NCBI RefSeq assembly: GCF_949628215.1
Contig: NC_134282.1
Location: forward strand, 17,898,723-17,962,722
Reading direction: 5' to 3'
DNA from: Phalacrocorax aristotelis
Taxonomy: Eukaryota > Chordata > Aves > Suliformes > Phalacrocoracidae
Length of the DNA: 64,000 nt
Positions 39,601 to 48,420 of the stretch are shown one piece after another. The notes beneath the pieces are model-generated. The model worked only from the letters and a program-made list of their open reading frames with translations, searched no databases and had not been told where the DNA came from. Numbering within the stretch: position 1 is the first letter of the stretch; the number at the start of each line of letters is the position of its first letter. Both the position numbers and the translations under genes were made by a program.

Positions 39601-42600
39601 TTAAGAGGCATGGGGATGTTGGTTTGACAGTTGGACTTGATGATCCTAGAGGTCTTTTCCAGCCTTAATTCTGTGATTCTATGATTGAAGCTGGGAGGTT
39701 CCTGCAGCCTGAGCCAGAAGAAGGCAGTTCTGATGGGTCCCAGTAGACTGTCCTGTATCTGTTGAAGATCCTTTGGCACCAAGATGTACATAGATGTTCA
39801 GTTCCAGGGCTGAGCAGCTGCAGCAGCAGTGGTTAATTGTGCCAGCATGTCAATCACCCTTTCTTTTTTACAGGCTTCAACCACATGAAGATTTCTGCTA
39901 GCCCATTGCTGTACACGTTGCTGGAGACAACTATGAAGGCGGTGAGTTGAAGAGTCTCGGGCTAATCAAGGTGACTTGTTTTAAGGAGGAGCTGAAAGCA
40001 GCCAGAGCTGTGCTGGGTCACTTTTCCCATCTGGCACCTTCTGAGGAGAAAGCCCCATTTAGGAGAAAGTGCTGAGATACTCTGGAGGGCCTTGTCTGAA
40101 GTCAGCTGGGCTCTAGGAATTGCAGTTCACGCATGTAGAATCTAAAAGCAGCAGACCTGGTTAACAGAGGAGGTCCCAGATGACTGGAGGCTTGCCAATG
40201 TGACGCCCATCTACAAGAAGGGCCAAAAGGAGGATCTGGGGAACTACAGGCCCATCAGCCTGACCTCGGAACTGGGGAATATTATGGAGCGGTTCATCTT
40301 GAGTGCGCTCACCAGGCATGTGCAGGACAACCAAGGGATCAGGCTCCACCAGCATGGCTTCATGAAAGTCAGGTCCTGCCTGACCAAATTTTATGATTCT
40401 GTGAAATGCTGTAGTTCATACTGCCCAAGCAGAGGTCAGAACAAGTGCACTGACTGTCATCTCTGTGCAGGTGAAGGACCCAATAAAGGATTCAGGAAGC
40501 CTGTATGACAGAGTTGGCCCTGACTGGGTAAAAACAGTGTAAGTATTGTCATCCTGCTGTTTAGGAAAGCAAATGTCCTTAAAGAACAAATTAAATGGTT
40601 TCTGCTCTTTGTGCTGGAGTGTCATATGGCTATCAGGGATGGGCTGTGCTGCAATGGGATCAGGGAAGCATGAACAGTACAACACTAGCTGTCCTTAGTG
40701 CTGCCCCAAGCTGCCTGTAGGCAGCCCAGACACCTTTTTGTAAGGCAAGAACAGCCTTGTACAAAGACCAGTGTCCAGAAATGGACAGGCAGCCCTTGGC
40801 ACTTGGCTGGGACTCCTTGCAAAAACCAGTCTTGTCTAGACAGCATAATTCAGTTGGCTCAGAGCTTCAGCTCTAGGGCTTTTGAGCAGGGCTTTTCTCC
40901 TGGGATGTCCAAACCACTTGCTAACTACTCAATACTTGTCTTCTGCAGTGTTCCCCTTGGTCTGGATAATGCAGCATTTCCTTTCCTGGCCTACTCAGGA
41001 ATCCCAGTGGTTTCCTTTGGTTTCTGCAATGTAAGTGTTGTATGCCTGCCTGATGTACTCATTCCATGGAAAGTTGCTGTAAGGATATCTGCTCTCCAGG
41101 ATGGTGAGCACAAGGTGCTGTCCCAGGCTCATTGTCCGTGCAGGAGCCTCTCTGGGCAAGGAAATGCAGCCTCTGGACGCAGTGGCTGTGGCAGTACTTG
41201 CTGTGAAGGCTGCTTCTGAGGCATGGTTGGCTTACGGTCTGTGTTCCAGAGTCTTGAACACTCATTTTTTTGTTGAGAGAGGGGGCACTTGCTCTTCTGG
41301 AGGCTCAGATGTCAACGATTCAGAAGCTAAAAGCACTAAAAAAATGTCAGGCTGTTGTTGGCTTTAGTGAAAGATGGTACTATATAGCCTGCTGGTCAGC
41401 AAGCAGAGCACATTGAGGAAGCAGTAGCGTTGGCTAGAGCAAGTACTTACTTGGACTGTTCACGTCTGCTGCTGCAGCTTGGGGCTGGCAAAAATGGCAT
41501 CAGCCAAGCAGCCTGCTCTGTTGCTACAGGCATGTGTTGGGAGCCTTTCTGATAACAGCTTCCTCTGCTCATGAATGCTTGGGCGTTGTTAGTGTCAGAC
41601 TTCTTCCACAAAAAAACTTGAGTTGCCCTGCCAAGAAGGGTTGGAGGGTGCTGCCAGCACTCACCAAACTGGGTGCTGGGGTTTGCCCACCTGCGCTTCT
41701 GCAGTGAACTCTGAGGGGGAAAAGGTTCATATGTCTTTGGGTCTAACAAACTAGCAGAGCATCCTGCTGACCACTGGAAACTGAGGGATGAGGTGCATGA
41801 GCTCCATTTGCTTCCCTTGAGCTTTGAAGTTTTGCCACTCAAGTGTTGCTACTTAGCAGCACAAGGAGATGGGATGTGGTGGAAGTAGCAAGCAAACTGT
41901 AGTGGGAGGTAAAAAATCCTAGCTGGAGAAGCACACTTGCTTCAATGCCTTCTTTCTTGCAGAAAGACGAGGAATATCCCTTCTTGGGCACTACTTGGGA
42001 TACTGTGGAGAACCTGAGGGCAACTGACAAGTTGTATGCTCTTATGCGCGCTGCTGCGGAAGTTGCTGGACAAATAGCTCTCAGGCTGACCCATGATCAT
42101 GAGCTCTTCCTGGACTTTGAGAGATACAGTGAAGAACTGCTAGCATTCCAAGAGAAGATTTTGCCCTACTATCATGATGTGAAGGTAAGAAACGCTCAGA
42201 GTGCACTGAATCCCTGTAGACTGTTATGGGGCCATGTGCTAATAAGGCTCTGCTGCCATTGGATACAACAGGGTGGACATCTTCCTCCTTTGGGCATGAG
42301 AGCGTAGCAAGATGTGACCTGAATCAATGTTCATTACAGAGCAGTGTAGACGCAGTAGCTGTGGCAGACAGATTTAGCTAATCTGGCTGTGGTGAGCTCT
42401 TGAGGAAATAAACGTGGAAGGTTTCTCCTCTGGTTATCATGCACAGCACAGTGCAGCTTTGCATCTCATTTGCACATCTGCTGAAAGCCTATGAGAAACC
42501 GTGGGTGGGGAGAGACATCACTGAGCTCAGTGACCTCAGAAGAGCCTGCCAGGAACTTGTTCTGCTACTTGGTTAAACTGGGGGGGGGGGGGTGTGTGTG

Positions 42601-43349
42601 TGGAACAAAAACACTTTTTCTTGGTAAGAGAGCAGCAAAAGAAGAAAATCAGGTTTGCTAACAGCTCCTCCCTCACAGATGCTGGGGCTGACCTTGAACT
42701 GGCTTTTCTTTGCCCGTGGTGACTTTCAGCGAGCTACAGATGCACTGAGAAGAGACATCGCAAACAGTGACAGGGAGAACAGGGTTGTCCGCAGAGCCCT
42801 GAATGACAGGATCATGAAGGTTGGTATCTGCAGCTGTTTTTCCTTTCTTCTTGAAGGAAGAGAGTGCTGGCTGGGATGGGCCTCTTTCCTTAGGAGGCAT
42901 GGGCAACGTGCAGGCCAGTGTCTCATTTGCTTGCTTAGTGTCAGTGTGACTGACTTCTGTGCTTGCCATCAGGAGAGGGTCTGGCCCTTGCAGAGCTGCT
43001 GTGGGAAATGGGTGGGTGGGGATCCCAGGTTTGGAGCTCGTGATGGGGCAGGAAAGAAAAACTTAGGAGGTGAGAGCATAACCCTAAATTTACACCTCTA
43101 CTCCAGGTAGAGTATGACTTCCTCTCCCCGTACCTGTCGCCAAAAGATGCTCCCTTTCGCCATGTCTTCTTTGGCAAAGGCCCCCACACCCTGCAGAGTC
43201 TGCTGGAGAACCTGCAGCTGCTGAGAAACAGCAAGGACAGAGTGGATGTGAACAGGCTGAAAGAGCAGCTCGCCCTGATTACCTGGACCATTAAAGGGGC
43301 TGCCAATGCCTTAGTGGGTGATATCTGGAATACAGACAATGAATTCTAG
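24687..43349 (+). CDS. TFRC: transferrin receptor protein 1, complete, 18 coding exons
   Basis: TfR1 is a disulphide-linked type II membrane dimer that takes up iron-loaded transferrin by clathrin endocytosis. Coding exons: 24687-24719, 26526-26739, 28431-28653, 28862-29005, 29728-29824, 35483-35605, 36824-36919, 37093-37232, 37604-37773, 38081-38200, 38829-38914, 39031-39094, 39874-39941, 40471-40538, 40949-41030, 41963-42184, 42679-42819, 43107-43349. All have GT/AG borders and phases join: 2334 nt, 777 aa (chicken about 776). The first coding exon (24681-24719) carries ATG and only 11 codons, [11 protein letters not shown]. Visible features: YTRF internalisation signal, membrane span [20 protein letters not shown], protease-associated-like domain, FNHTQFPP with a conserved N-glycosylation site, [15 protein letters not shown], and the transferrin-contact RGD in [10 protein letters not shown]. 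It ends [10 protein letters not shown]. Introns hold three CR1 fragments and an antisense provirus. No damage seen. Confidence 0.97.
27290..28360 (+). mobile_element. CR1 3' portion in TFRC intron
   Basis: RT C-terminal half on the plus strand: [64 protein letters not shown]. It ends with the CR1 3' tail (CATTCTGTGATTCTGTGA) at about 28358, only about 70 nt before a TFRC exon at 28431. It is in sense orientation to TFRC and frame-broken. Confidence 0.9.
30125..30700 (-). repeat. 3' LTR of intronic provirus
   Basis: 576 bp. It differs from the 5' LTR of the same element at many positions (more than 10% by eye, plus indels). It retains a CAACTCCCCCCAG segment missing from the 5' LTR and has lost or gained short runs elsewhere. 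Confidence 0.85.
30990..31840 (-). pseudogene. RNase H and integrase C-terminal remnants (pol)
   Basis: 31499-31840 encodes the RT connection and RNase H start ([21 protein letters not shown]). 31390-31440 looks like the RNase H end ([14 protein letters not shown]). 31110-31373 resembles the SH3-like C-terminal domain of ERVL integrases ([20 protein letters not shown]). The integrase zinc and catalytic core domains are missing. A short hydrophobic tail follows at 30998-31100. Confidence 0.65.
31850..32883 (-). pseudogene. protease and reverse transcriptase remnant (pol)
   Basis: The protease active-site box reads LVGTGA where LVDTGA is expected, so the catalytic Asp is lost. The protease end motif ILGIDCL follows at about 32610. 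RT fingers contain [20 protein letters not shown] and [17 protein letters not shown]. The palm is shortened, and the catalytic YxDD position appears as HIVD before IIVWA. It is a non-functional ERV pol. Confidence 0.75.
32905..34059 (-). pseudogene. gag remnant of the intronic provirus
   Basis: Broken frames carrying a basic, Gln/Lys-rich segment (33856-34059), a capsid-like helical segment with [12 protein letters not shown] and [11 protein letters not shown] (33250-33522), and a coiled-coil-like part (32905-33153). Several stops and shifts. No CCHC zinc knuckle seen. Confidence 0.65.
34105..34815 (-). CDS. retroviral leader/Gag N-terminal ORF with membrane segments (copy 2)
   Basis: 236 codons, nearly identical to 367-1077 (one amino-acid difference noticed). 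It starts 25 nt after the primer binding site. Hydrophobic N-terminal half with several possible membrane spans, then a charged tail. The TAA at the end is in frame with the following open stretch (to 33856) that is Lys/Arg-rich with [13 protein letters not shown]. Function unknown and ERV-derived. Whether it is translated is not shown by the sequence. Confidence 0.6.
   Translation of the reverse strand: MLVTALTDLFSILVYLICTMTLFWQHMLKIGVGYCSFLCSAVSSNVLLGRFVTKTMALSFIWYLGFALKLLLYFGCHLVETANYTSFSERLFVEEIQNGAFATFICDVSSFVTTTFQHLEDPWVVKIHLLVFLGNIVFVLSKVNKQFKNIIQRPAPRLDSYERQGTWDSMGKCLGRWAPPVIWDLTPAQVQYPEKLVEYLEELRCHPGNSREIQVTATCGSLAHAYRALFNAIQYP
34840..34857 (-). promoter_or_regulatory. retroviral primer binding site, tRNA-Lys(1,2)-like
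   Basis: On the minus strand TGGTGCCCAACGTGGGGC, one base from the tRNA-Lys1,2 site TGGCGCCCAACGTGGGGC. It lies 8 nt inside the 5' LTR. The other copy (1102-1119) has further changes in its first bases. Confidence 0.7.
34866..35438 (-). repeat. 5' LTR of intronic provirus
   Basis: 573 bp, about 98% like 1128-1701. Its outer end has decayed to ...CCCTGATA on the displayed strand. It ends 44 nt before the TFRC exon that starts at 35483. Confidence 0.85.
39219..39690 (+). mobile_element. CR1 3' fragment in TFRC intron
   Basis: Translated part [20 protein letters not shown], then a CR1 3' UTR ending in TTCTGTGATTCTATGATT. 5'-truncated and in TFRC sense. Confidence 0.9.
40148..40408 (+). mobile_element. 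CR1 fragment with internal deletion, in TFRC intron
   Basis: The RT segment ([36 protein letters not shown]) is joined directly to a CR1 tail (TTATGATTCTGTGA). The tail ends about 65 nt before the exon at 40471. Confidence 0.85.
42580..42601. repeat. G13 run followed by (TG)4
   Basis: Thirteen consecutive G then TG repeats in a TFRC intron, 77 nt before exon 42679. Likely length-variable and error-prone in sequencing. Confidence 0.9.
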
Positions 43350-44134
43350 GCGTGGCAAACACCCAGTTAAGGTATGGGATTAGGGAAACCCACTCCCTAA
43401 CATGACATTATTTTTCTGTAGCTTTTCTGGCAACAAATCTTTTTTTGACCAAAGTTGAGCATCAAATTTAAATCTTACCTTGGCAAATTCACAGGAGACA
43501 GTTTTAAAGCAGATACTAAGATTACCATGAAATCTCCTCTGACCAGGCTCCCATCTGACCACGGTCCAAATTGGTGATGTACAGCTCTCCAGTGTACTTG
43601 AGAACTAATAGCTCAGGTGACTCCTGAAATGGTACCTTGAGTGGGGAGGTACCTCATCTATTTAGGGTTTTAATTGTTGGCCCCCTAAACCTACTGACAA
43701 AATAGGGAATGGATTCCTCTTAATGCTTGTAAATAGGATCCGTTCTCTGGCAGGGAGCTGCAGAGACCAACCTGTAGTTTGGAAATAAAACAACGTAGTA
43801 ATAGCCCGCAAGTGCTGGATTATCAGCAAGATCTGAAGTGCCCGGCCTGCCTTACTCAACAGCAGACTCCCAACGACGTCTTGGAGGCTTGCTTCTGCCG
43901 AGGCAGGTTTCAATTCCCAGGGAAAATGACCCAAAGATATTCTAATGCCCCCTTTATATCCATAGCTGGCACCTCAGCGAGTCCTGTGGTGTTGAGAAAT
44001 GGCTCTAGACTGGCACTTCAGACCTTGCTGCTCTGGGCCTTCTGTGAAATTGAGTCTCTTGCTGGCCAAACCCTGTTTGACTGATGCCATTTTGCAGGAT
44101 GGCTCTTGTTTGGCACCGAGATATTTATTTGTTT

Positions 44135-44163
44135 ATTTATCAGTGACAGTGTTCACTATAAAT
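44135..44163 (+). promoter_or_regulatory. iron-responsive element A
   Basis: Hairpin with bulged C at 44141, upper stem AGTGA/TCACT, loop CAGTGT (44147-44152) and a 6-bp lower stem ATTTAT/ATAAAT. All IRE requirements are met. Confidence 0.93.
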
Positions 44164-44183
44164 GGTGTGTTTTTTTATAGAAG

Positions 44184-44216
44184 ATAATTATCGGAAGCAG
44201 TGCCTTCCATAATTAT
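44184..44216 (+). promoter_or_regulatory. iron-responsive element B
   Basis: Bulged C at 44192, upper stem GGAAG/CTTCC, loop CAGTGC (44198-44203). The lower stem ATAATTAT pairs with ATAATTAT over 8 bp, the longest here. Confidence 0.93.
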
Positions 44217-44238
44217 GACAGTTATACTGTCGTTTTTG

Positions 44239-44244
44239 AATAAA
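44239..44244 (+). terminator. TFRC: proximal poly(A) signal, TFRC
   Basis: AATAAA between IRE B and IRE C. Use would give an mRNA with only two IREs. No obvious strong GT-rich downstream element, so use is uncertain. Confidence 0.45.
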
Positions 44245-44722
44245 GCAGCATCTGCTATTACAATCAAACATGATACTGGAACTTTGCATTTAAAATAATC
44301 TAAACAGGCCCCTCCAAAGAAAAAGTTTTTGAAAACTAGCAGTTAAGCTTTCTGTGGCAAAAAAAGCCCTTTGGAAGAAACTTGAAGGTATAAACCTGGT
44401 AGCAGTTCTCCAGGTTGCACTCCAAAATGATCCTTGAAATGCTGAAAACCTGGGTGGAAACTCAAATACTAGAGATTTGGCTTCCCTGCGGTGTCCGTGC
44501 CCCTCTGTGGGCTTTGGACTGCCTCTTTGCCCCCCTTCCTGGATCCCGTGTGCTCACACGGGGAGCACAGCTTCCTTCCTGGCCCCGGTGGAGGGGCCCG
44601 CTGTGTAGCCCTAGCTGCACCCATGGCAGCACACCTCAGATTAGACATTGGCCTGATTTTTTTTTTTAAATGGTGGCTTCCTGCAAACTTCCAGTACTTT
44701 CTGTTTCATGAAACCTAACTGA

Positions 44723-44751
44723 CATTATCGGAGGCAGTGTCTTCCATAATG
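44723..44751 (+). promoter_or_regulatory. iron-responsive element C
   Basis: Bulged C at 44729, upper stem GGAGG/CTTCC with one G-T pair, loop CAGTGT (44735-44740), lower stem CATTAT/ATAATG. Confidence 0.93.
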
Positions 44752-44787
44752 TGTAAAGAACAAGGTAGTTTTTGCCTACCACAGTGT

Positions 44788-44814
44788 TATATCGGAGGCA
44801 GTGACCTCCATATG
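44788..44814 (+). promoter_or_regulatory. iron-responsive element D
   Basis: Bulged C at 44793, upper stem GGAGG/CCTCC, loop CAGTGA (44799-44804). The lower stem is short (ATAT/ATAT). Confidence 0.92.
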
Positions 44815-44832
44815 TTGCACTATGGGTGTACG

Positions 44833-44863
44833 TAATTATCGGGGACAGTGTTTCCCATAATTG
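44833..44863 (+). promoter_or_regulatory. iron-responsive element E
   Basis: Bulged C at 44840, upper stem GGGGA/TTCCC with one G-T pair, loop CAGTGT (44846-44851), lower stem TAATTAT/ATAATTG with a terminal wobble. Confidence 0.93.
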
Positions 44864-46026
44864 TTCTATACTTATCATGCAATGTCATCTGTGAAGCTTG
44901 ATGGTTAGTATCTAACAGAGATCAGTTTCCTGCAGTCCTATTTTTCCACTCTCCTGTAGTGATGCAAATATAAACTTTGATCTGTTACGTACTTCCCTAG
45001 ACTCTACCTTCTCTGTAGGCTGAACTGTTTCAAATAGCTGTGCTGTCTTGAAGTGGCTTCCTGCCTCCAGTCGCAGGACTGGTGCTTGAATGTTTAGCGG
45101 AAACTAGGCTAGTTAGACTGTGTGCTCTGTGATTTAGTAAACTTCCTTCAAATCAGTTACAAAGACTTAGGGAATTAAAGGTGAATGTAGGGCTTGGGGC
45201 TGACTGCTGTCTGGAGGGCTCTGGTCACCGCTCTAGATGGTGCATGTACTAGTTAAGAGGCTGGCCTGCTTTGGCACTGGGGTGTGCTGGCGTGCATGCA
45301 CAGGAAGCTGCTTGCTCCCCAGGTCTCTCTGGAAACTCCAGTCTCGCCTCCAGGGTGTTGTGTGAAGGGGGGTAAATCAGCAGCACCTTTCTCACGGTGC
45401 CCCTCTGCTCTGTGACCTGATGGCTGCTGTGTAACACCTGCTAAACTGTGCTGCCTGTTCCCATAAAGCAGCTGGCTGGCTGTCGCCAGCCTTGTACTCT
45501 GCAGTTTGATCTGCCGTTTAAACCTAAACCAAGCGAGTGACCTGAGCCCCAGCAGTAGCCCTTGAGGGAAAGAACATTGTTCAGCTGGAGCAGACACCTG
45601 GGCCTCCACAGGGAATGCACCCCCAGCCTAGTTACTGAGCTCAGTGCTCACCAGCTCAGAGGGCTGGGTTTTCATCTGTCTCCCTAGAAGCCTGATGCCC
45701 AGGCTTGTGCAACTCCTTGGTCTTCCTTAACTGCCCTGCTGTCTCTGAGGCATGTGTACAGCCCTGTGTTGGTGTTTCCTAGTGACACTTCTCTGGATGG
45801 CATTTAAGAGTTGCTGTCTGGGACTCCTCACTTAGTGTTTGCATGCATCTTGATGTCAGACTTAATCACGCGCTTTATAGCCAGCAGAGAAAGCCAAAGC
45901 CTGTCTCCTGGCTAGACAGCGCAACCGTGACTACTGGGATGTCGGGATGCCTTGCTCAGTGCTGGCATTGGACTGGTGTGGGGTGCTAAACTCTTGTTTC
46001 TGGTCTATCTGCTGTTTACCTGCTTG

Positions 46027-46032
46027 AATAAA
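46027..46032 (+). terminator. TFRC: distal poly(A) signal, TFRC
   Basis: AATAAA followed within 30 nt by a T-rich stretch and further on by GTGGGTT. The probable main 3' end is at about 46050. Confidence 0.6.
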
Positions 46033-46050
46033 GTTTTAAAGCTTGAACAC

Positions 46051-47240
46051 TCAACTCCTCTCGTGGGTTCTTGCAAAGCCACAATGCTGTTGTGGTCATG
46101 GGTGAGCTTAGGCAGCTGGAGGGAAGCCGCTCATCAGCCAGTCAGGGCTGGTAACTGGCAGCTCCAGTACCACCTTGTTGATGTGCAATAGCAAGTCCAA
46201 ACTTCATTGTGCTGCTTGCCTCTGAGTCCTGCCTCACCACACGTGACTGGGAAGGGGATTCTGGCAATGAGGTGGAGGAGCGATGTATGCGAGCCCCTCG
46301 GCTGCCCCTCTCCTTTCGCAGCCATGTCCTGCCTGTTGCGTCCCCTTCACCACGTTGACCCTAAAGAGCCTGCAGTGTTGGGGTGGATGTCGTGAGGAGG
46401 ATGAAATGTCAGACTTCCCACCAGTCATGGCTTTGCAGGTCTCTGCTGGGGAGAAGGTGACTGGGCAGGGCTGTGGGTGGCCATGTCTGTGTCCCAGGCA
46501 GCCAGGGCTGTCCCCTGCCTCATCCCTGCCCCTCATCACCACCCTGGAGCTCCCTGGGTACACGGTGGAGGTGGATATTTGGTTAGTGCTTAGAGGCCCA
46601 GAGAGCTCTGGCAGAGCAGGAGCTGCATCCCCAGCCCCAGAGGCCTGCTCAGGTGAGACTGCACTGGTCTAGGGCTTTGCATTTTAAACACGCTCAGCTT
46701 TTTTTCCACTGTCTTCTGCCATCCCTGGTGCGAGTCTCGCATACTACGTCACAAATGCCATATCCCGTGAAGATGCACCACTTGGGGTGGGAAGCAGCTT
46801 CTCCAGGGCCTTGCTCGCTGCTTTTGGGTTGTCCTGACACTTCTCTGGTCCCTCCTCTTCCAGCAGGGATGATTTACTTGTTGGAAACACATTGTTTCCC
46901 GCACCTCCCTGCCCAAACCTGGCAGGGCTCCTCTCCCTGCAGTGGCTGTGCAAAGCACCCAAGCGGCAGGGCCGGGGCTGCGTGCAGCTCTGCTACAGCC
47001 AGGCAGAGCCGGCCCCGCCCGGGCAGCGGGGAAGGGGGTGCAGACCCTCCGCGCGCACCTGGGAGCAGGAATTTGGGCTGCCCCCTTGGCAGTGCGGGGC
47101 AGCGGGTGCCCTGGGTCCCGCCTCCCCCCGGTTCCTGCAGAGGAGCGGTCCGGGGCCCTGGCGCTGTTCTGCAGTTAGTCTGACCATCCCCGCACCCCAC
47201 TCCTCACCCATCGCGCCTAGCCCGCTCGTCCGTCCCCATC
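46051..47240. other. TFRC-TNK2 intergenic
   Basis: No exon or repeat recognised. It becomes GC-rich toward the CpG island. A C17 run at 47252-47268 marks the transition. Confidence 0.45.
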
Positions 47241-48420
47241 CCCCTCCTGTTCCCCCCCCCCCCCCCCCGCCGTTACGTAAAGCGGCGAGGCGGCGCCTTT
47301 AAGAGCGGGGCCGGGGGCCGAGCAGGCGCGCGCCGCCCCGGGAGCTCGCGCCGGCGGCAGGAGGCGGCGGCCGTGAAGGGTAGGGGGTGGGCGGCCGGGG
47401 ATCCGGCAGCGCGGGTCGGGGGGGCGGCCCCGGGGGTTCCCCCAGCGAGCGGGGCCGGGACCGCGTGCACCATCCGGGGGCAGGGGGCGAACGGGGCCCC
47501 GGGGGTGCCAGAGGGTGGCGGGCTGAGCCCGGGAGTGCCGGAGGGCGGCGGGGTGGCCCCGGGGGTGCAGGAGGAGGGGGGCTTCTCCCCGGGGGGTGCA
47601 GGAGGCGGGGCTGGGGGCGCTGCCCCGCGGCCAGGAGCTGGTGGCCGGCGGCGGGGAGCCGGGGGGCGGCGGCGGTGGGGGGCCGGGCCGGTGGCACTGG
47701 GTGCCGCTGGGCGAGCGGACGGGCCTGCAGGAGTGGGGCGAGCGGCCCGGGCCGGTCACTGCCATCGGCAGCCCCAAACCGGGCGCGGAGCCGCGGCGGG
47801 CCCCGGGAGCGGGGGGCGGCCCGCGCACGGCGACGGGCGCGGGGCGCGGAGGAAGCGGCGGCGGGGGGAGCGGGGGGCAGCCCCGGGGCGCAGCCCCCGC
47901 GGCGTGCGCGGGGTGCCGTGCGGGGGGTGCAGGAGCACGGCCCTAAAGCCGGGCAGGAGCAGGGCCTGAGCCGGCGGGCGCAGCAGGAGCGGGGTGGGGG
48001 ACGGCGGGAGGCGAGTCCCCCGGCCCGCGCCCGCTGGTGGGTGCGGCGGGGCCGGCAGGAGGAGGGGGAGGCCCGGGGCGGGGTGCAGGAGGAGGGCGAG
48101 CTCTACCGGGGGGAGCAGGAGCACCCCGGCAGCACCCCGGGCACGCGGACCCCCGCACACCGCCAGAGCCGCAGGAGGGCCGCCCGGGTGTGAGGCCGGA
48201 TCCGGCACCCTGTGCCCGCCGCCCCGCGCGGGGTCCCACCGGGGACCCGGCCGCCGCCGGCGTCGATCGGCGCGCCCCGCCCTGGCAGGCGTGCGGGCGC
48301 ATCCTGCCCGGCATGCCGGCTGGCCGAAGCGCCGCCATGCCCGTCCTCTCCTCGCGGTGACGCTGCGGACCCAGCTCGGGATGCGGTGGCAGCGGCAGTG
48401 AGCAGAGAGGTAAGGGGGGA
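47240..48420 (+). promoter_or_regulatory. TNK2: CpG island, probable distal TNK2 promoter and 5' UTR exon
   Basis: About 1.2 kb of extreme GC and CpG density. A TTTAAG element lies at about 47297. A possible noncoding exon ends at 48409 (AGCAGAGAG followed by GTAAGG). Long frames are open on both strands; the longest plus frames are 47387-48193 (268 codons) and 47373-47969. One frame carries a decapeptide-like repeat (PGVPEGGG). These are expected in stop-poor GC-rich DNA, and I recognise no protein. Assignment to TNK2 rests on strand, splice donor and being the next gene downstream. Confidence 0.5.

Larger units (their letters stand above)
43350..46050 (+). other. TFRC: TFRC 3' UTR
   Basis: About 2.7 kb after the stop codon. 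It contains five iron-responsive elements (44135-44863), an early poly(A) signal (44239) and a final one (46027). When iron is low, IRP1/IRP2 bind the elements and block mRNA decay, so receptor rises. This is established for vertebrate TFRC and inferred here from the conserved hairpins. Confidence 0.85.
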
